Source: Naasia sp. SYSU D00057 (lineage in GTDB: Bacteria; Actinomycetota; Actinomycetes; Actinomycetales; Microbacteriaceae). Taken from it: a stretch of DNA of 64,000 nt. The notes below the pieces were generated by a model that was not told the DNA's origin, did not search any database, and worked only from the letters and a program-made list of their open reading frames with translations. Position numbers and translations under genes: made by a program. Every line of letters starts with the position of its first letter. Positions within the stretch are counted from its first letter, which is position 1. This document shows, piece by piece, positions 25,673 to 32,740 of the stretch. The stretch lies in NCBI RefSeq assembly GCF_017916505.1, contig NZ_JAFMSZ010000003.1:387083-451082 (forward strand). The letters are read 5' to 3'.

Positions 25673-26661
25673 CCAGCACGATTCCCGCCGACCTCCCGAT
25701 CCCCGGGGCGAAGGGCCGCGGCGCGGTCGAGATCGCCGACGAGACTGAGGCCACCAAGACCGGCCGCGTCAAGAAGCGGCTCACGTCGCCGTGGGCGACC
25801 ATCGCCGCTCTCGTCATCGCGGTGCTCTGGACGCTGCCGACGTTCGGGCTGCTCGTCTCGTCGTTCCGGCCGGCGGAGGAGATCCGCACGACCGGGTGGT
25901 GGACGATCTTCACGAACCCCGGGTTCACGCTCGCGAACTACCAGGACGTGCTCCTGTCGACGTCCTCGTCGTCGCCGCAGCTGGGCTCGTACTTCATGAA
26001 CTCGCTGTCGATCGCGATCCCGGCGACGCTGTTCCCGCTCGTCCTCGCGTCGATGGCGGCGTACGCGTTCGCGTGGATCAAGTTCCGCGGCAGCAGCTGG
26101 ATGTTCATCCTGGTGTTCGCGCTGCAGATCGTGCCGCTGCAGATGGCGCTCATCCCGCTGCTGCAGCTGTTCGGTCAGCTGCTGCGTCCGGGGCAGCGGT
26201 GGCTGCACGACGTCATCCCGTTCATCCCGGAGCAGAACTACCTGCCGATCTGGATCGCGCACACGATCTTCGCGCTGCCGCTCGCGATCTTCCTGCTGCA
26301 CAACTTCATCTCGGAGATCCCGGGTGAGGTCGTGGAGGCGGCGAAGGTCGACGGCGCGAGCCACACGCAGGTGTTCTTCCGGATCATCCTGCCGCTGGCC
26401 CTCCCGGCGATCGCGTCGTTCGCGATCTTCCAGTTCCTCTGGGTCTGGAACGACCTGCTCGTGGCGCTGATCTTCTCCGGCGGTACCCAGGATGCGGCAC
26501 CGCTGACACAGCGGCTGACGGAGATGACGGGTACGCGAGGTCAGGACTGGCAGCGGCTCACGGCGGCGGCGTTCGTGTCGCTGATCGTGCCGCTGATCGT
26601 GTTCTTCGGCCTGCAGCGCTACTTCGTGCGCGGCCTGCTCGCGGGCTCCACGAAGGGCTGA
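25669..26661 (+). CDS. Sugar ABC importer permease 2 (AglG-like)
   Basis: 330-residue MalG-type permease. A basic cytosolic N terminus of about 40 residues precedes six predicted membrane segments. The EAA loop reads EVVEAAKVDGASHTQVFFRI and the protein ends LQRYFVRGLLAGSTKG, the usual MalG ending. The ATG at 25669 is within the ATGA overlap with permease 1; a longer upstream frame is only a shadow of that gene. A terminator follows. Confidence 0.88.
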   Translation: MTSTIPADLPIPGAKGRGAVEIADETEATKTGRVKKRLTSPWATIAALVIAVLWTLPTFGLLVSSFRPAEEIRTTGWWTIFTNPGFTLANYQDVLLSTSSSSPQLGSYFMNSLSIAIPATLFPLVLASMAAYAFAWIKFRGSSWMFILVFALQIVPLQMALIPLLQLFGQLLRPGQRWLHDVIPFIPEQNYLPIWIAHTIFALPLAIFLLHNFISEIPGEVVEAAKVDGASHTQVFFRIILPLALPAIASFAIFQFLWVWNDLLVALIFSGGTQDAAPLTQRLTEMTGTRGQDWQRLTAAAFVSLIVPLIVFFGLQRYFVRGLLAGSTKG

Positions 26662-26672
26662 TCCGCTCGATC

Positions 26673-26709
26673 GAAGGTGCCCGCTCCCGCTGAGGGGGCG
26701 GGCACCTTC
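26673..26709 (+). terminator. Intrinsic terminator of the ABC operon
   Basis: GAAGGTGCCCGC (26673-26684) and its exact complement (26698-26709) with a 13-nt loop, 12 nt after the permease stop. The downstream tract is only weakly T-rich (TTCGTCGTT). Confidence 0.8.
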
Positions 26710-26741
26710 GTCGTTCCGGTCGGACGTTCTCCGAGCCGGAC

Positions 26742-26828
26742 GGAACGAATCAAGGAGATTCGGCCGCCGACGCCCGCGGATCCGCATGAGCACCAATGCC
26801 GGGGCCGGAATCTCCTTGATTCGATCCG
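26742..26828. repeat. Intergenic palindrome, GAATCAAGGAGA family, copy 2
   Basis: The left arm (26742-26765) starts GGAACGAATCAAGGAGATTC; the right arm (26803-26828) is nearly its complement. A 37-nt loop separates them. It lies in the convergent gap between the ABC operon and otnC and matches the weaker copy at 21553-21638. Confidence 0.75.
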
Positions 26829-26908
26829 CGAAACGCGCGCATCGGGGTCAAGGGACGGCGCCCCTGGCCGCTGCGCCGAGTTCTCGGCGTCCTGAGGCCC
26901 GGGGCGGG

Positions 26909-27523
26909 TCAACCGGATGGGCGGAGCCCCGCGATGCGGTCGGCCGGGATCATGCGGGCCGGCCGTCCGTCGAGCAGGAGGGTGAGCTGGGCGGCCGTCT
27001 CGAGCTCCTCGGCCAGGTCCACCGCCGCGTCGATGCCCGCGGCGGCCACGACGCAGCCGTGCTGGGCGAGCAGCAGCACGGCCGCCCGGCCCGCGAGAGC
27101 CTCGACGCCCGCGGCCAGCTCGGCCGTGCCGGGAGCGGCGTACGGGGCGACCGGCACGTCGCCGAGCCGCATCACCCGATACGGCGTGAGCGGCGGCAGA
27201 GCCGCGTGACCGTCGGCGTCCGGCGGGAGGCACGCGATCGCGGTCGCGTAGGGGGAGTGCAGGTGCACGACGGCGGTGGCCTCGGGCCGCTGCCGATACA
27301 CCGCGAGGTGCAGCGGGAACTCCTTGGACGGCGTCCCGGCGAGGACGGCGCCCTCGAGAGACACCTCGGCGAGGTCGCCGGCCTCGACGCGGCTGAGGCT
27401 CGAGCCGGTCGGGGTGATGAGGACGCGATTGCCCGCTCTGACGCTGAGGTTGCCCGAGCTGCCGGGGGAGAGGCCGCGCGCGGCGAGGTGGCGGGCGGCG
27501 CGGATGAGCTGCCCGGCGCTCAC
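26909..27523 (-). CDS. otnC: Class II aldolase, OtnC-like (3-oxo-tetronate 4-phosphate decarboxylase)
   Basis: 204-residue class II aldolase/adducin-fold enzyme. It contains SPGSSGNLSVR, ITPTGSSL, an acidic catalytic residue in PSKEFPLH and zinc ligands in VVHLHSPYA and LAQHGCVVAA. With OtnK next to it, the best call is decarboxylation of 3-oxo-tetronate 4-phosphate to dihydroxyacetone phosphate; a fuculose- or ribulose-phosphate aldolase role is the alternative. The GTG start overlaps the otnK stop by 4 bp. Confidence 0.8.
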   Translation of the reverse strand: MSAGQLIRAARHLAARGLSPGSSGNLSVRAGNRVLITPTGSSLSRVEAGDLAEVSLEGAVLAGTPSKEFPLHLAVYRQRPEATAVVHLHSPYATAIACLPPDADGHAALPPLTPYRVMRLGDVPVAPYAAPGTAELAAGVEALAGRAAVLLLAQHGCVVAAAGIDAAVDLAEELETAAQLTLLLDGRPARMIPADRIAGLRPSG

Positions 27524-28785
27524 GGCGCGCTCCGCCACGCGGTGTCGAAGAGATCCGGCTCGCCGAAGTTGCCGGACTTCAGCAGCAGCGCGACGGTCGG
27601 GGTTCCGGGCACGGCGGTCGCCGTGCCCGTCGTCCAGGGGACGCCGGGGGCGGCGAGGGCGCCGACCGCGAGGCGGCGCAGGCCGAGCGCGGCGACGGCC
27701 GCGCCGGACGTCTCGCCGCCGGCGACCAGCAGGCGCCGCACCCCGAGCTCCGCGACGGCGAGCACCGCGACGCGCGCGAGGGTCGACTCGAGCAGCTCCG
27801 CGGCCGCCTCGACGCCGAGCGCCTCCTGCGTCGAGCGGACGCGGCCCGGGTCGGCGGTCGCCGACACGAGCACGGGATCCTCGCCGGCTGCCGCGAGAGA
27901 AGCGCGGACCTCGGCCAGGAGGGCGGAGTCGCCGTCCCGGGCGAGGACGAGCGGGTCCACGCGGACCGTCGTGCCTCCGAAGGCGGCGACCTGCTCCCGG
28001 GTCCGCTCGGACGCGCTCCCGCTGAGGATGAGGCGCGCGCCGCCCGGGGGGATCGGCTTCGCGGCGGGGAAGGAGTTCGACCGCCGGTGACGGGCCAGGG
28101 CGAGGGCCAGTCCCGCGCCGCCGCCGAGCACCACGGGCGTCCGCACGTCGTCGAGCGCGGCGGCGAGGGCGTCCAGGTCGGCGTCGTCGATCGCGTCGAC
28201 GAGGAGGTGGCGGGCGCCTGCCGCGAAGTGGGCGTCGATCTCGGCGGCCGCGGCTCCGGACCGGACGACGGGCAGCGGCACGAGCGCGACCCGGCCCGTC
28301 GTCTGGCGGGAGAGGACCGCGACGAGGTCGCTGTCCCGCATCGGTGTCAGAGGATGGTCGCGCATCGGCGACTCGGAGAGCAGGCGTTCGCCGACGAAGA
28401 GGTGGCCGAGGTACTGGGTGCGGCCGGCCGCGGGCGTCGCCGGGGTGCCGACCGTGATGCCGCCGTCGGCGACGAGGGCGTCGGCGACCGGCCCGATGTT
28501 GCCGCGGTCGGTCGAGTCGAAGGTCGAGCAGTACTTCTGGTAGATCAGCTCCGCGCCCTGGGACCGCAGCCAGGCGGCGGCGGCCGTCGATCGCGCCACG
28601 GCGTCGGCCGGGTCCACCGTGCGGGTCTTGAGGGCGACCACCACGCAGTCGCCGCCGCCCTCGTCGCCGGGCTCCGGCACGCCGAGGTGCACACTCGTCG
28701 GCACGCCCGCCTCGGCGACTCCGCCCGCCAGATCGCAGGCGCCGGTGACGTCGTCCGCGATGACGCCGAGCCAGGCACCGGTCAC
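27520..28785 (-). CDS. otnK: Four-carbon acid sugar kinase (DUF1537), OtnK-like
   Basis: 421 residues. The N-terminal DUF1537 domain starts GVIADDVTGACDLAGG and includes YQKYCSTFDSTDRGNIG. The C-terminal nucleotide-binding domain carries LVAGGETSGAAV and GVPWTTG. Family members phosphorylate 3-oxo-tetronates, erythronate or threonate at C4. The GTG start overlaps the DeoR stop and its own stop overlaps otnC. The dehydrogenase and isomerase usually seen with otnK are missing from this cluster. Confidence 0.85.
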   Translation of the reverse strand: MTGAWLGVIADDVTGACDLAGGVAEAGVPTSVHLGVPEPGDEGGGDCVVVALKTRTVDPADAVARSTAAAAWLRSQGAELIYQKYCSTFDSTDRGNIGPVADALVADGGITVGTPATPAAGRTQYLGHLFVGERLLSESPMRDHPLTPMRDSDLVAVLSRQTTGRVALVPLPVVRSGAAAAEIDAHFAAGARHLLVDAIDDADLDALAAALDDVRTPVVLGGGAGLALALARHRRSNSFPAAKPIPPGGARLILSGSASERTREQVAAFGGTTVRVDPLVLARDGDSALLAEVRASLAAAGEDPVLVSATADPGRVRSTQEALGVEAAAELLESTLARVAVLAVAELGVRRLLVAGGETSGAAVAALGLRRLAVGALAAPGVPWTTGTATAVPGTPTVALLLKSGNFGEPDLFDTAWRSAP

Positions 28786-29576
28786 GACGTCGCCTCGAGC
28801 GGCGCCGCGGCGTACCGCACCTCGGCCGCCCCCGAGAGGAGCTCGCGCTGCTCCTCGTCGACACCGGGACCGGTGATGACGAGGTCGATCGAGCTGAGCG
28901 AACCGAAGCGGATGGGCGCCCGCGCGCCGATCTTGGTCGAGTCGACGAGGAGCACCCGGCGTCGGGCGCCCGCGCTGAGTGCTCGTTTGATCTCCGCGTC
29001 GAGGTCGTTCGCGCACAGCAGGCCGGTCGAGTCGACGGCGGTCGCGGAGAGGACGGCGACGTCGACCGCGACCCGCTCGAGTCCCTCCCGGGTGGCTTGA
29101 CCGGTGAACGAGCGCGTCGACGCCTGATAGGTGCCGCCGAGCGCGATGAGGGAGAGGTCCTCGCGCTCCGCGCAGGTCGCGAGGACGGGCAGGGAATGGC
29201 TGACCACGGTCGTCCCCGGCTCGAGCAGGGCCGCGACTCCGGCGACGGTCGTTCCGGCGTCGAGCGCCACCGTGCCGGCTCCGGCAAGATGCTCGGCGCA
29301 GGCGGCGGCGATGGCGGCCTTCTCGGCGGCGGCGGACAGGTCGCGCTCCTCGAAGGTCGCGCCGCGCACACCGCCCGTGGGCAGGCTCGCCCCTCCGGTG
29401 ACGCGCCGCGCGTGCCCCTCGAGGTGCAGCTGGCGCAGGTCGCGCCGGATGGTCATCTCGGAGACGCCGAATTCCTCGGCCAGCGCGGCGGAGGACACGT
29501 AGCCCTCCGAGCCGAGGCGGCGCAGCAGCTCCGCTCGGCGGGCCGGGGCCTCGGTGTACCGCACGACCTCATCCAA
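28782..29576 (-). CDS. DeoR-family transcriptional regulator
   Basis: About 264 residues. The N-terminal winged HTH includes YVSSAALAEEFGVSEMTIRRDLRQL, preceded by PARRAELLRRLGSEG. The C-terminal sugar-phosphate sensor domain has ALDAGTTVAGVA and ALGGTY. It is first of three coupled genes with otnK and otnC and divergent from the kinase operon, so it probably controls both. The start is uncertain: TTG 29576 (after GGCAGG) or GTG 29564. Palindromes at 29594-29644 are likely operators. Confidence 0.85.
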   Translation of the reverse strand: MDEVVRYTEAPARRAELLRRLGSEGYVSSAALAEEFGVSEMTIRRDLRQLHLEGHARRVTGGASLPTGGVRGATFEERDLSAAAEKAAIAAACAEHLAGAGTVALDAGTTVAGVAALLEPGTTVVSHSLPVLATCAEREDLSLIALGGTYQASTRSFTGQATREGLERVAVDVAVLSATAVDSTGLLCANDLDAEIKRALSAGARRRVLLVDSTKIGARAPIRFGSLSSIDLVITGPGVDEEQRELLSGAAEVRYAAAPLEATS

Positions 29577-29593
29577 CTCGACCTGCCGAAAAC

Positions 29594-29644
29594 TTGTCAA
29601 TCGACAAACAGAACTTGACGAGTCTGTTCGCATGTGAACAGACT
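29594..29644. promoter_or_regulatory. Operator palindromes and promoter in the deoR/kinase divergent gap
   Basis: Two inverted repeats: TTGTC-AATC-GACAA (29594-29607), and AGTCTGTTC (29621-29629) with its exact complement (29636-29644) across 6 nt. On the plus strand TTGACG (29615-29620), an 18-nt spacer and CAGACT (29639-29644) form a possible promoter. Its -10 is inside the second palindrome and ends 5 nt before the GTG of the kinase, so a bound DeoR protein would block it. Confidence 0.65.
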
Positions 29645-29649
29645 GGACC

Positions 29650-31155
29650 GTGACCAGCGGAGCGGCCGGCGACCTCGCGCGCCCGAGCGTCGTGGCCCTC
29701 GGCGTCGACATCGGCAGCACGAACCTCAAGGCCTCCCTGGTCGGCATCGGCGACACGGTCACCGGGCTCGCCGTCTGCACCCGCCCCACGCCGCGCGACG
29801 CGGACGAGCTCGTCCGGTCGGCGGCCGATCTCATCCGCACCGTCCTCGTCTCCGCTCCCGAGGCGCCCGCGGCCATCGGGATCGCGTCGATGGCCGAGTC
29901 GGGCGTGCCGCTCGGTGCCGGAGACCTGCCGCTGCGCGCAGTGCTGCGCTGGGACGGCGACGACGACCCGCGCGACCTCGACGCGATCCTCGACGGCCTC
30001 GGCCGCGACGCCGTCTACGCGGCGACCGGCGTGCCCGCGCTGCCGAAGGCGCCCCTCGCCCAGTGGGCCCGCCTGCGCCGCACCGATCCCGACGTCTGGG
30101 CCGGCCTCTCCCGCTGGGCGGGCGTCGCGGATCTCCTCGGACTCGCGCTCACCGGCGAGCTCGCCACCGACCACACCCTCGCCGCCCGCACCATGGCCTA
30201 CCGCACCGCCGACGGCGGCGACCGGTTCGACCCGGACCTCCTCGCCGCGGTCGGGCTGCGGCCGGACCAGCTGCCCGAGGTGCGCCGCCCCGGCGAGGCG
30301 GCAGGCCGCATCACCGCGGAGGCGGCTAGCCGGACCGGCCTGCCGGCCGGGGTTCCCGTGCACATCGCCGGGCACGACCACGCGGTGGGCGCGTGGGCGT
30401 CCGGCGCGCGGCGGCCCGGCGAGGTCGCCGACTCCCTGGGCACCGCGGAGGCGTTGCTCCGCGTCCTGCGCGAGCCGCTCGATCCCGAGCGCGTGCGGCC
30501 CACCGGCATGAGCCTCACCCGCACCGTCAGCGGCGAGCCGGCGCTGCTGGCGGGCTCCGCCAACGCCGGTGCGCTCGTCCGCTGGTGGTTCGCCCACCGG
30601 ATCGACGCCCGTGAGGCCGGCGACGTGATCGACGAGGTCGGCCGGCTCGGCCCGGCGCCCACGGGCCTTCTCGTGCTGCCCTACCTGGCCGGACGTCAGA
30701 CGCCACAGCCGGACCGGCGGCCCGACGTCCGCATCCTCGACGAGGACGACCGCGAGGCGGACCCGCGAGCGTACCCGGTGCCGGTGCTCGCCAGGGCGAT
30801 GCTCGAGGGGCTCGCCCTGCACGCGCGATGGATGCACGAGGAGCAGTCCGCGCTCGCCGGCCCCGCCCACCCGCCGCTGCGCATCCTCGCCGGCCCGGGC
30901 GGAGGCAACGAGCCGTGGATGCGCCTCAAGGCACAGGTGTTCGCCGCTCCCGCCCGCCTCACCAGCGCCACCGAGCCCGTCGCCTCCGGAGCCGCCCTTC
31001 TCGCAGCGTCGCGAGAGGGGCTCCTGCCCGGCGAGCCGCCCGCGCTCGCCGGCGTCCCCCTTCCCCGGGATGCCGGGGACCCGTACCAGCAGATGTTCGA
31101 GCGCTTCGTCGCGGCCGCCTCCGGCGCCGCGCTCGCTCGGGAAGGAGAGAGATGA
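29650..31155 (+). CDS. FGGY-family carbohydrate kinase
   Basis: 501-residue sugar kinase with the two-lobe FGGY fold. It has GVDIGSTNLKASLV near the N terminus, SMAESGVPLG, IAGHDHAVGAW (catalytic Asp) near residue 240 and LAGPGGGNEPWMRLKAQ for nucleotide binding. It is first of four overlapping genes, so the substrate is expected to be a ketose or polyol released by the GH13 phosphorylase. Xylulokinase, fructokinase-like and 1-kinase roles are all possible. The GTG lacks a Shine-Dalgarno and may be leaderless. Confidence 0.82.
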   Translation: MTSGAAGDLARPSVVALGVDIGSTNLKASLVGIGDTVTGLAVCTRPTPRDADELVRSAADLIRTVLVSAPEAPAAIGIASMAESGVPLGAGDLPLRAVLRWDGDDDPRDLDAILDGLGRDAVYAATGVPALPKAPLAQWARLRRTDPDVWAGLSRWAGVADLLGLALTGELATDHTLAARTMAYRTADGGDRFDPDLLAAVGLRPDQLPEVRRPGEAAGRITAEAASRTGLPAGVPVHIAGHDHAVGAWASGARRPGEVADSLGTAEALLRVLREPLDPERVRPTGMSLTRTVSGEPALLAGSANAGALVRWWFAHRIDAREAGDVIDEVGRLGPAPTGLLVLPYLAGRQTPQPDRRPDVRILDEDDREADPRAYPVPVLARAMLEGLALHARWMHEEQSALAGPAHPPLRILAGPGGGNEPWMRLKAQVFAAPARLTSATEPVASGAALLAASREGLLPGEPPALAGVPLPRDAGDPYQQMFERFVAAASGAALAREGER

Positions 31156-32057
31156 CGGCGACGACCGGCACACCCACCCTCGACGCGATCGCCCGCCCGG
31201 GCGGCGGCTTCGCCATGGTCGCGATGGACCAGCGCGAGAGCCTCCGCGCCATGTTCGACCAGGCGGGCGCCGGCCGGCCCGGGGACGACGTCCTCATCCG
31301 CTTCAAGCTCGACGTCGCCGAGGCGCTCGGCCCCCTCTCCTCCGGGTTCCTCATCGACCGGCACTACGGCTTCGACCGGGTGCGGGCGGACGGCCTGCTT
31401 CCCGCGAGCGCCGGCCTCATCCTCGCCGCCGACGCCCTCCAGCAGGAGGACGGCGGGCCCGTCGAGGAGACCGAGCTCGACGACGTGGTCGTCGGCGGGG
31501 GGTTCGACCTCGCCGGCGTCTCCGCACTCAAGCTGCTGATCATCTGGCGACGGGACGCCCGCCGCGAGCACCGCGTCGAGCTCGCGGACCGGTTCATCCG
31601 CGCCTCCGCCGAGCTCGGCCTGCTCTCCGTGCTCGAGCCCGTCGTGCGCGCGACCCCCGCAGAGCTCGACGCCGGAACCTGGGACATGGACGACGCCATC
31701 GTCGAGGCCGCCCGCGAGCTCTCCCCGCTCGGCCCCAGCCTGTACAAGGCGCAGGTGCCGATGGCGGGCGCGGGCGGCGCCGAGGAGCAGCGCCGCGCGA
31801 GCGAGCGGCTCGGCGAGGCGGTGCAGGGGCCGTGGGTCGTCCTCTCCCAGGGCGTCGAGCGCGACCGCTTCCAGGACGCGGTCGAAGCCGCCTGCCGCGC
31901 GGGCGCGAGCGGATTCCTCGCCGGGCGGGCTCTGTGGAGCGACGTGGTGGGCCACCCCGACGTGCCCGGCCGCCTGCGCGAGCTGTCCGTCCCCCGGCTG
32001 GAGGCGCTCGTCGAGGTCGTCGACCGCGAGGCGCGTCCCTGGAGCGACGCCTCATGA
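31152..32057 (+). CDS. YihT/LacD-like class I aldolase
   Basis: 301 residues. By memory it resembles E. coli YihT (sulfofructose-1-phosphate aldolase) along most of its length: RPGGGFAMVAMDQRES, ALKLLIIWRRD, LLSVLEPVVR, LYKAQVPM (Lys199, the Schiff-base Lys), WVVLSQGVER and AGASGFLAGRALWSDVVG. The reaction should be cleavage of a ketose 1-phosphate into dihydroxyacetone phosphate and an aldehyde. The ATG at 31152 follows GAAGGAGAGAG and overlaps the kinase stop. Its natural substrate is open. Confidence 0.8.
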   Translation: MTATTGTPTLDAIARPGGGFAMVAMDQRESLRAMFDQAGAGRPGDDVLIRFKLDVAEALGPLSSGFLIDRHYGFDRVRADGLLPASAGLILAADALQQEDGGPVEETELDDVVVGGGFDLAGVSALKLLIIWRRDARREHRVELADRFIRASAELGLLSVLEPVVRATPAELDAGTWDMDDAIVEAARELSPLGPSLYKAQVPMAGAGGAEEQRRASERLGEAVQGPWVVLSQGVERDRFQDAVEAACRAGASGFLAGRALWSDVVGHPDVPGRLRELSVPRLEALVEVVDREARPWSDAS

Positions 32058-32740
32058 GCGCGCGCCTCGGCCTGCTGCACACGGTCCCCGCGCTCGCCGC
32101 GACGTTCGACGACCTGCTGCGCCGCACCGGGCACGACGGTCCCATCGTGCACGTCGTGGACGGCGGGCTGCTGAAGGCGGCGATCGACTCCGGCGTCGAT
32201 GACGCCGTCCGCGCCGAGGTGCTCAGCCACATCCGCCACCTCGCCGACGACGGCGCGGACGCCATCCTCGTCACCTGCTCCTCGATCGGGGAGGCGGTCG
32301 ATGCCGCCGCCGCCCGGGTCGACGTGCCCGTGCTCCGGGTGGACGCCCCCATGGCGGAGGAGGCGGTCGCGCTCGCCGTCGCGCGCGCGGCCGGGGGCCG
32401 TCCGGCGAGGATCGCAGTGCTCGCGACCCTCGAGGCCACGCTCGGCCCGACCGGGCGCCTGCTCGAGAGCAGCGTCGCCGCGGCCGCCCGCTCCGTCGAC
32501 GTCGCGGCACGCGTCGTCGGGGGCGCGGCCGCCGCGCGATCCGCCGGCGACCAGGCGACCCACGACCGGCTCGTCGCGGACGCGATCACCGAGGCTGCCG
32601 CATCCGCCGACGTCGTCGTCCTGGCTCAGGCCTCCATGGCATCCGCCGCCGCGGAGCTCGACCTCGACGTTCCCGTGCTCACCTCCCCCGAGGGCGGCGC
32701 CGCCGCCCTCGTCGACGCGATCCGGAGGATGCCCGCATGA
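32054..32740 (+). CDS. Asp/Glu/hydantoin racemase-like protein
   Basis: 228-residue protein with two pseudo-symmetric halves like aspartate/glutamate and hydantoin racemases. The first-half motif VTCSSIGEAVD keeps the catalytic-type Cys. In the second half the usual Cys-Thr or Cys-Ala motif is replaced by VVVLAQASMASA, so the two-Cys racemase mechanism is unlikely. It may be an epimerase, decarboxylase or isomerase acting on a pathway intermediate. It overlaps both neighbours by 4 bp. Confidence 0.7.
   Translation: MSARLGLLHTVPALAATFDDLLRRTGHDGPIVHVVDGGLLKAAIDSGVDDAVRAEVLSHIRHLADDGADAILVTCSSIGEAVDAAAARVDVPVLRVDAPMAEEAVALAVARAAGGRPARIAVLATLEATLGPTGRLLESSVAAAARSVDVAARVVGGAAAARSAGDQATHDRLVADAITEAAASADVVVLAQASMASAAAELDLDVPVLTSPEGGAAALVDAIRRMPA

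Noticed and set aside
23256-26661. Defective sugar importers lacking an ATPase
   Set aside because: Carbohydrate importers in actinobacteria often share one MsiK-type ATPase encoded elsewhere, so absence here is not a defect.
31152-32057. Sulfoquinovose degradation locus
   Set aside because: The aldolase resembles YihT, but no sulfoquinovosidase, isomerase, sulfofructose kinase, sulfolactaldehyde enzyme or sulfonate exporter is present.
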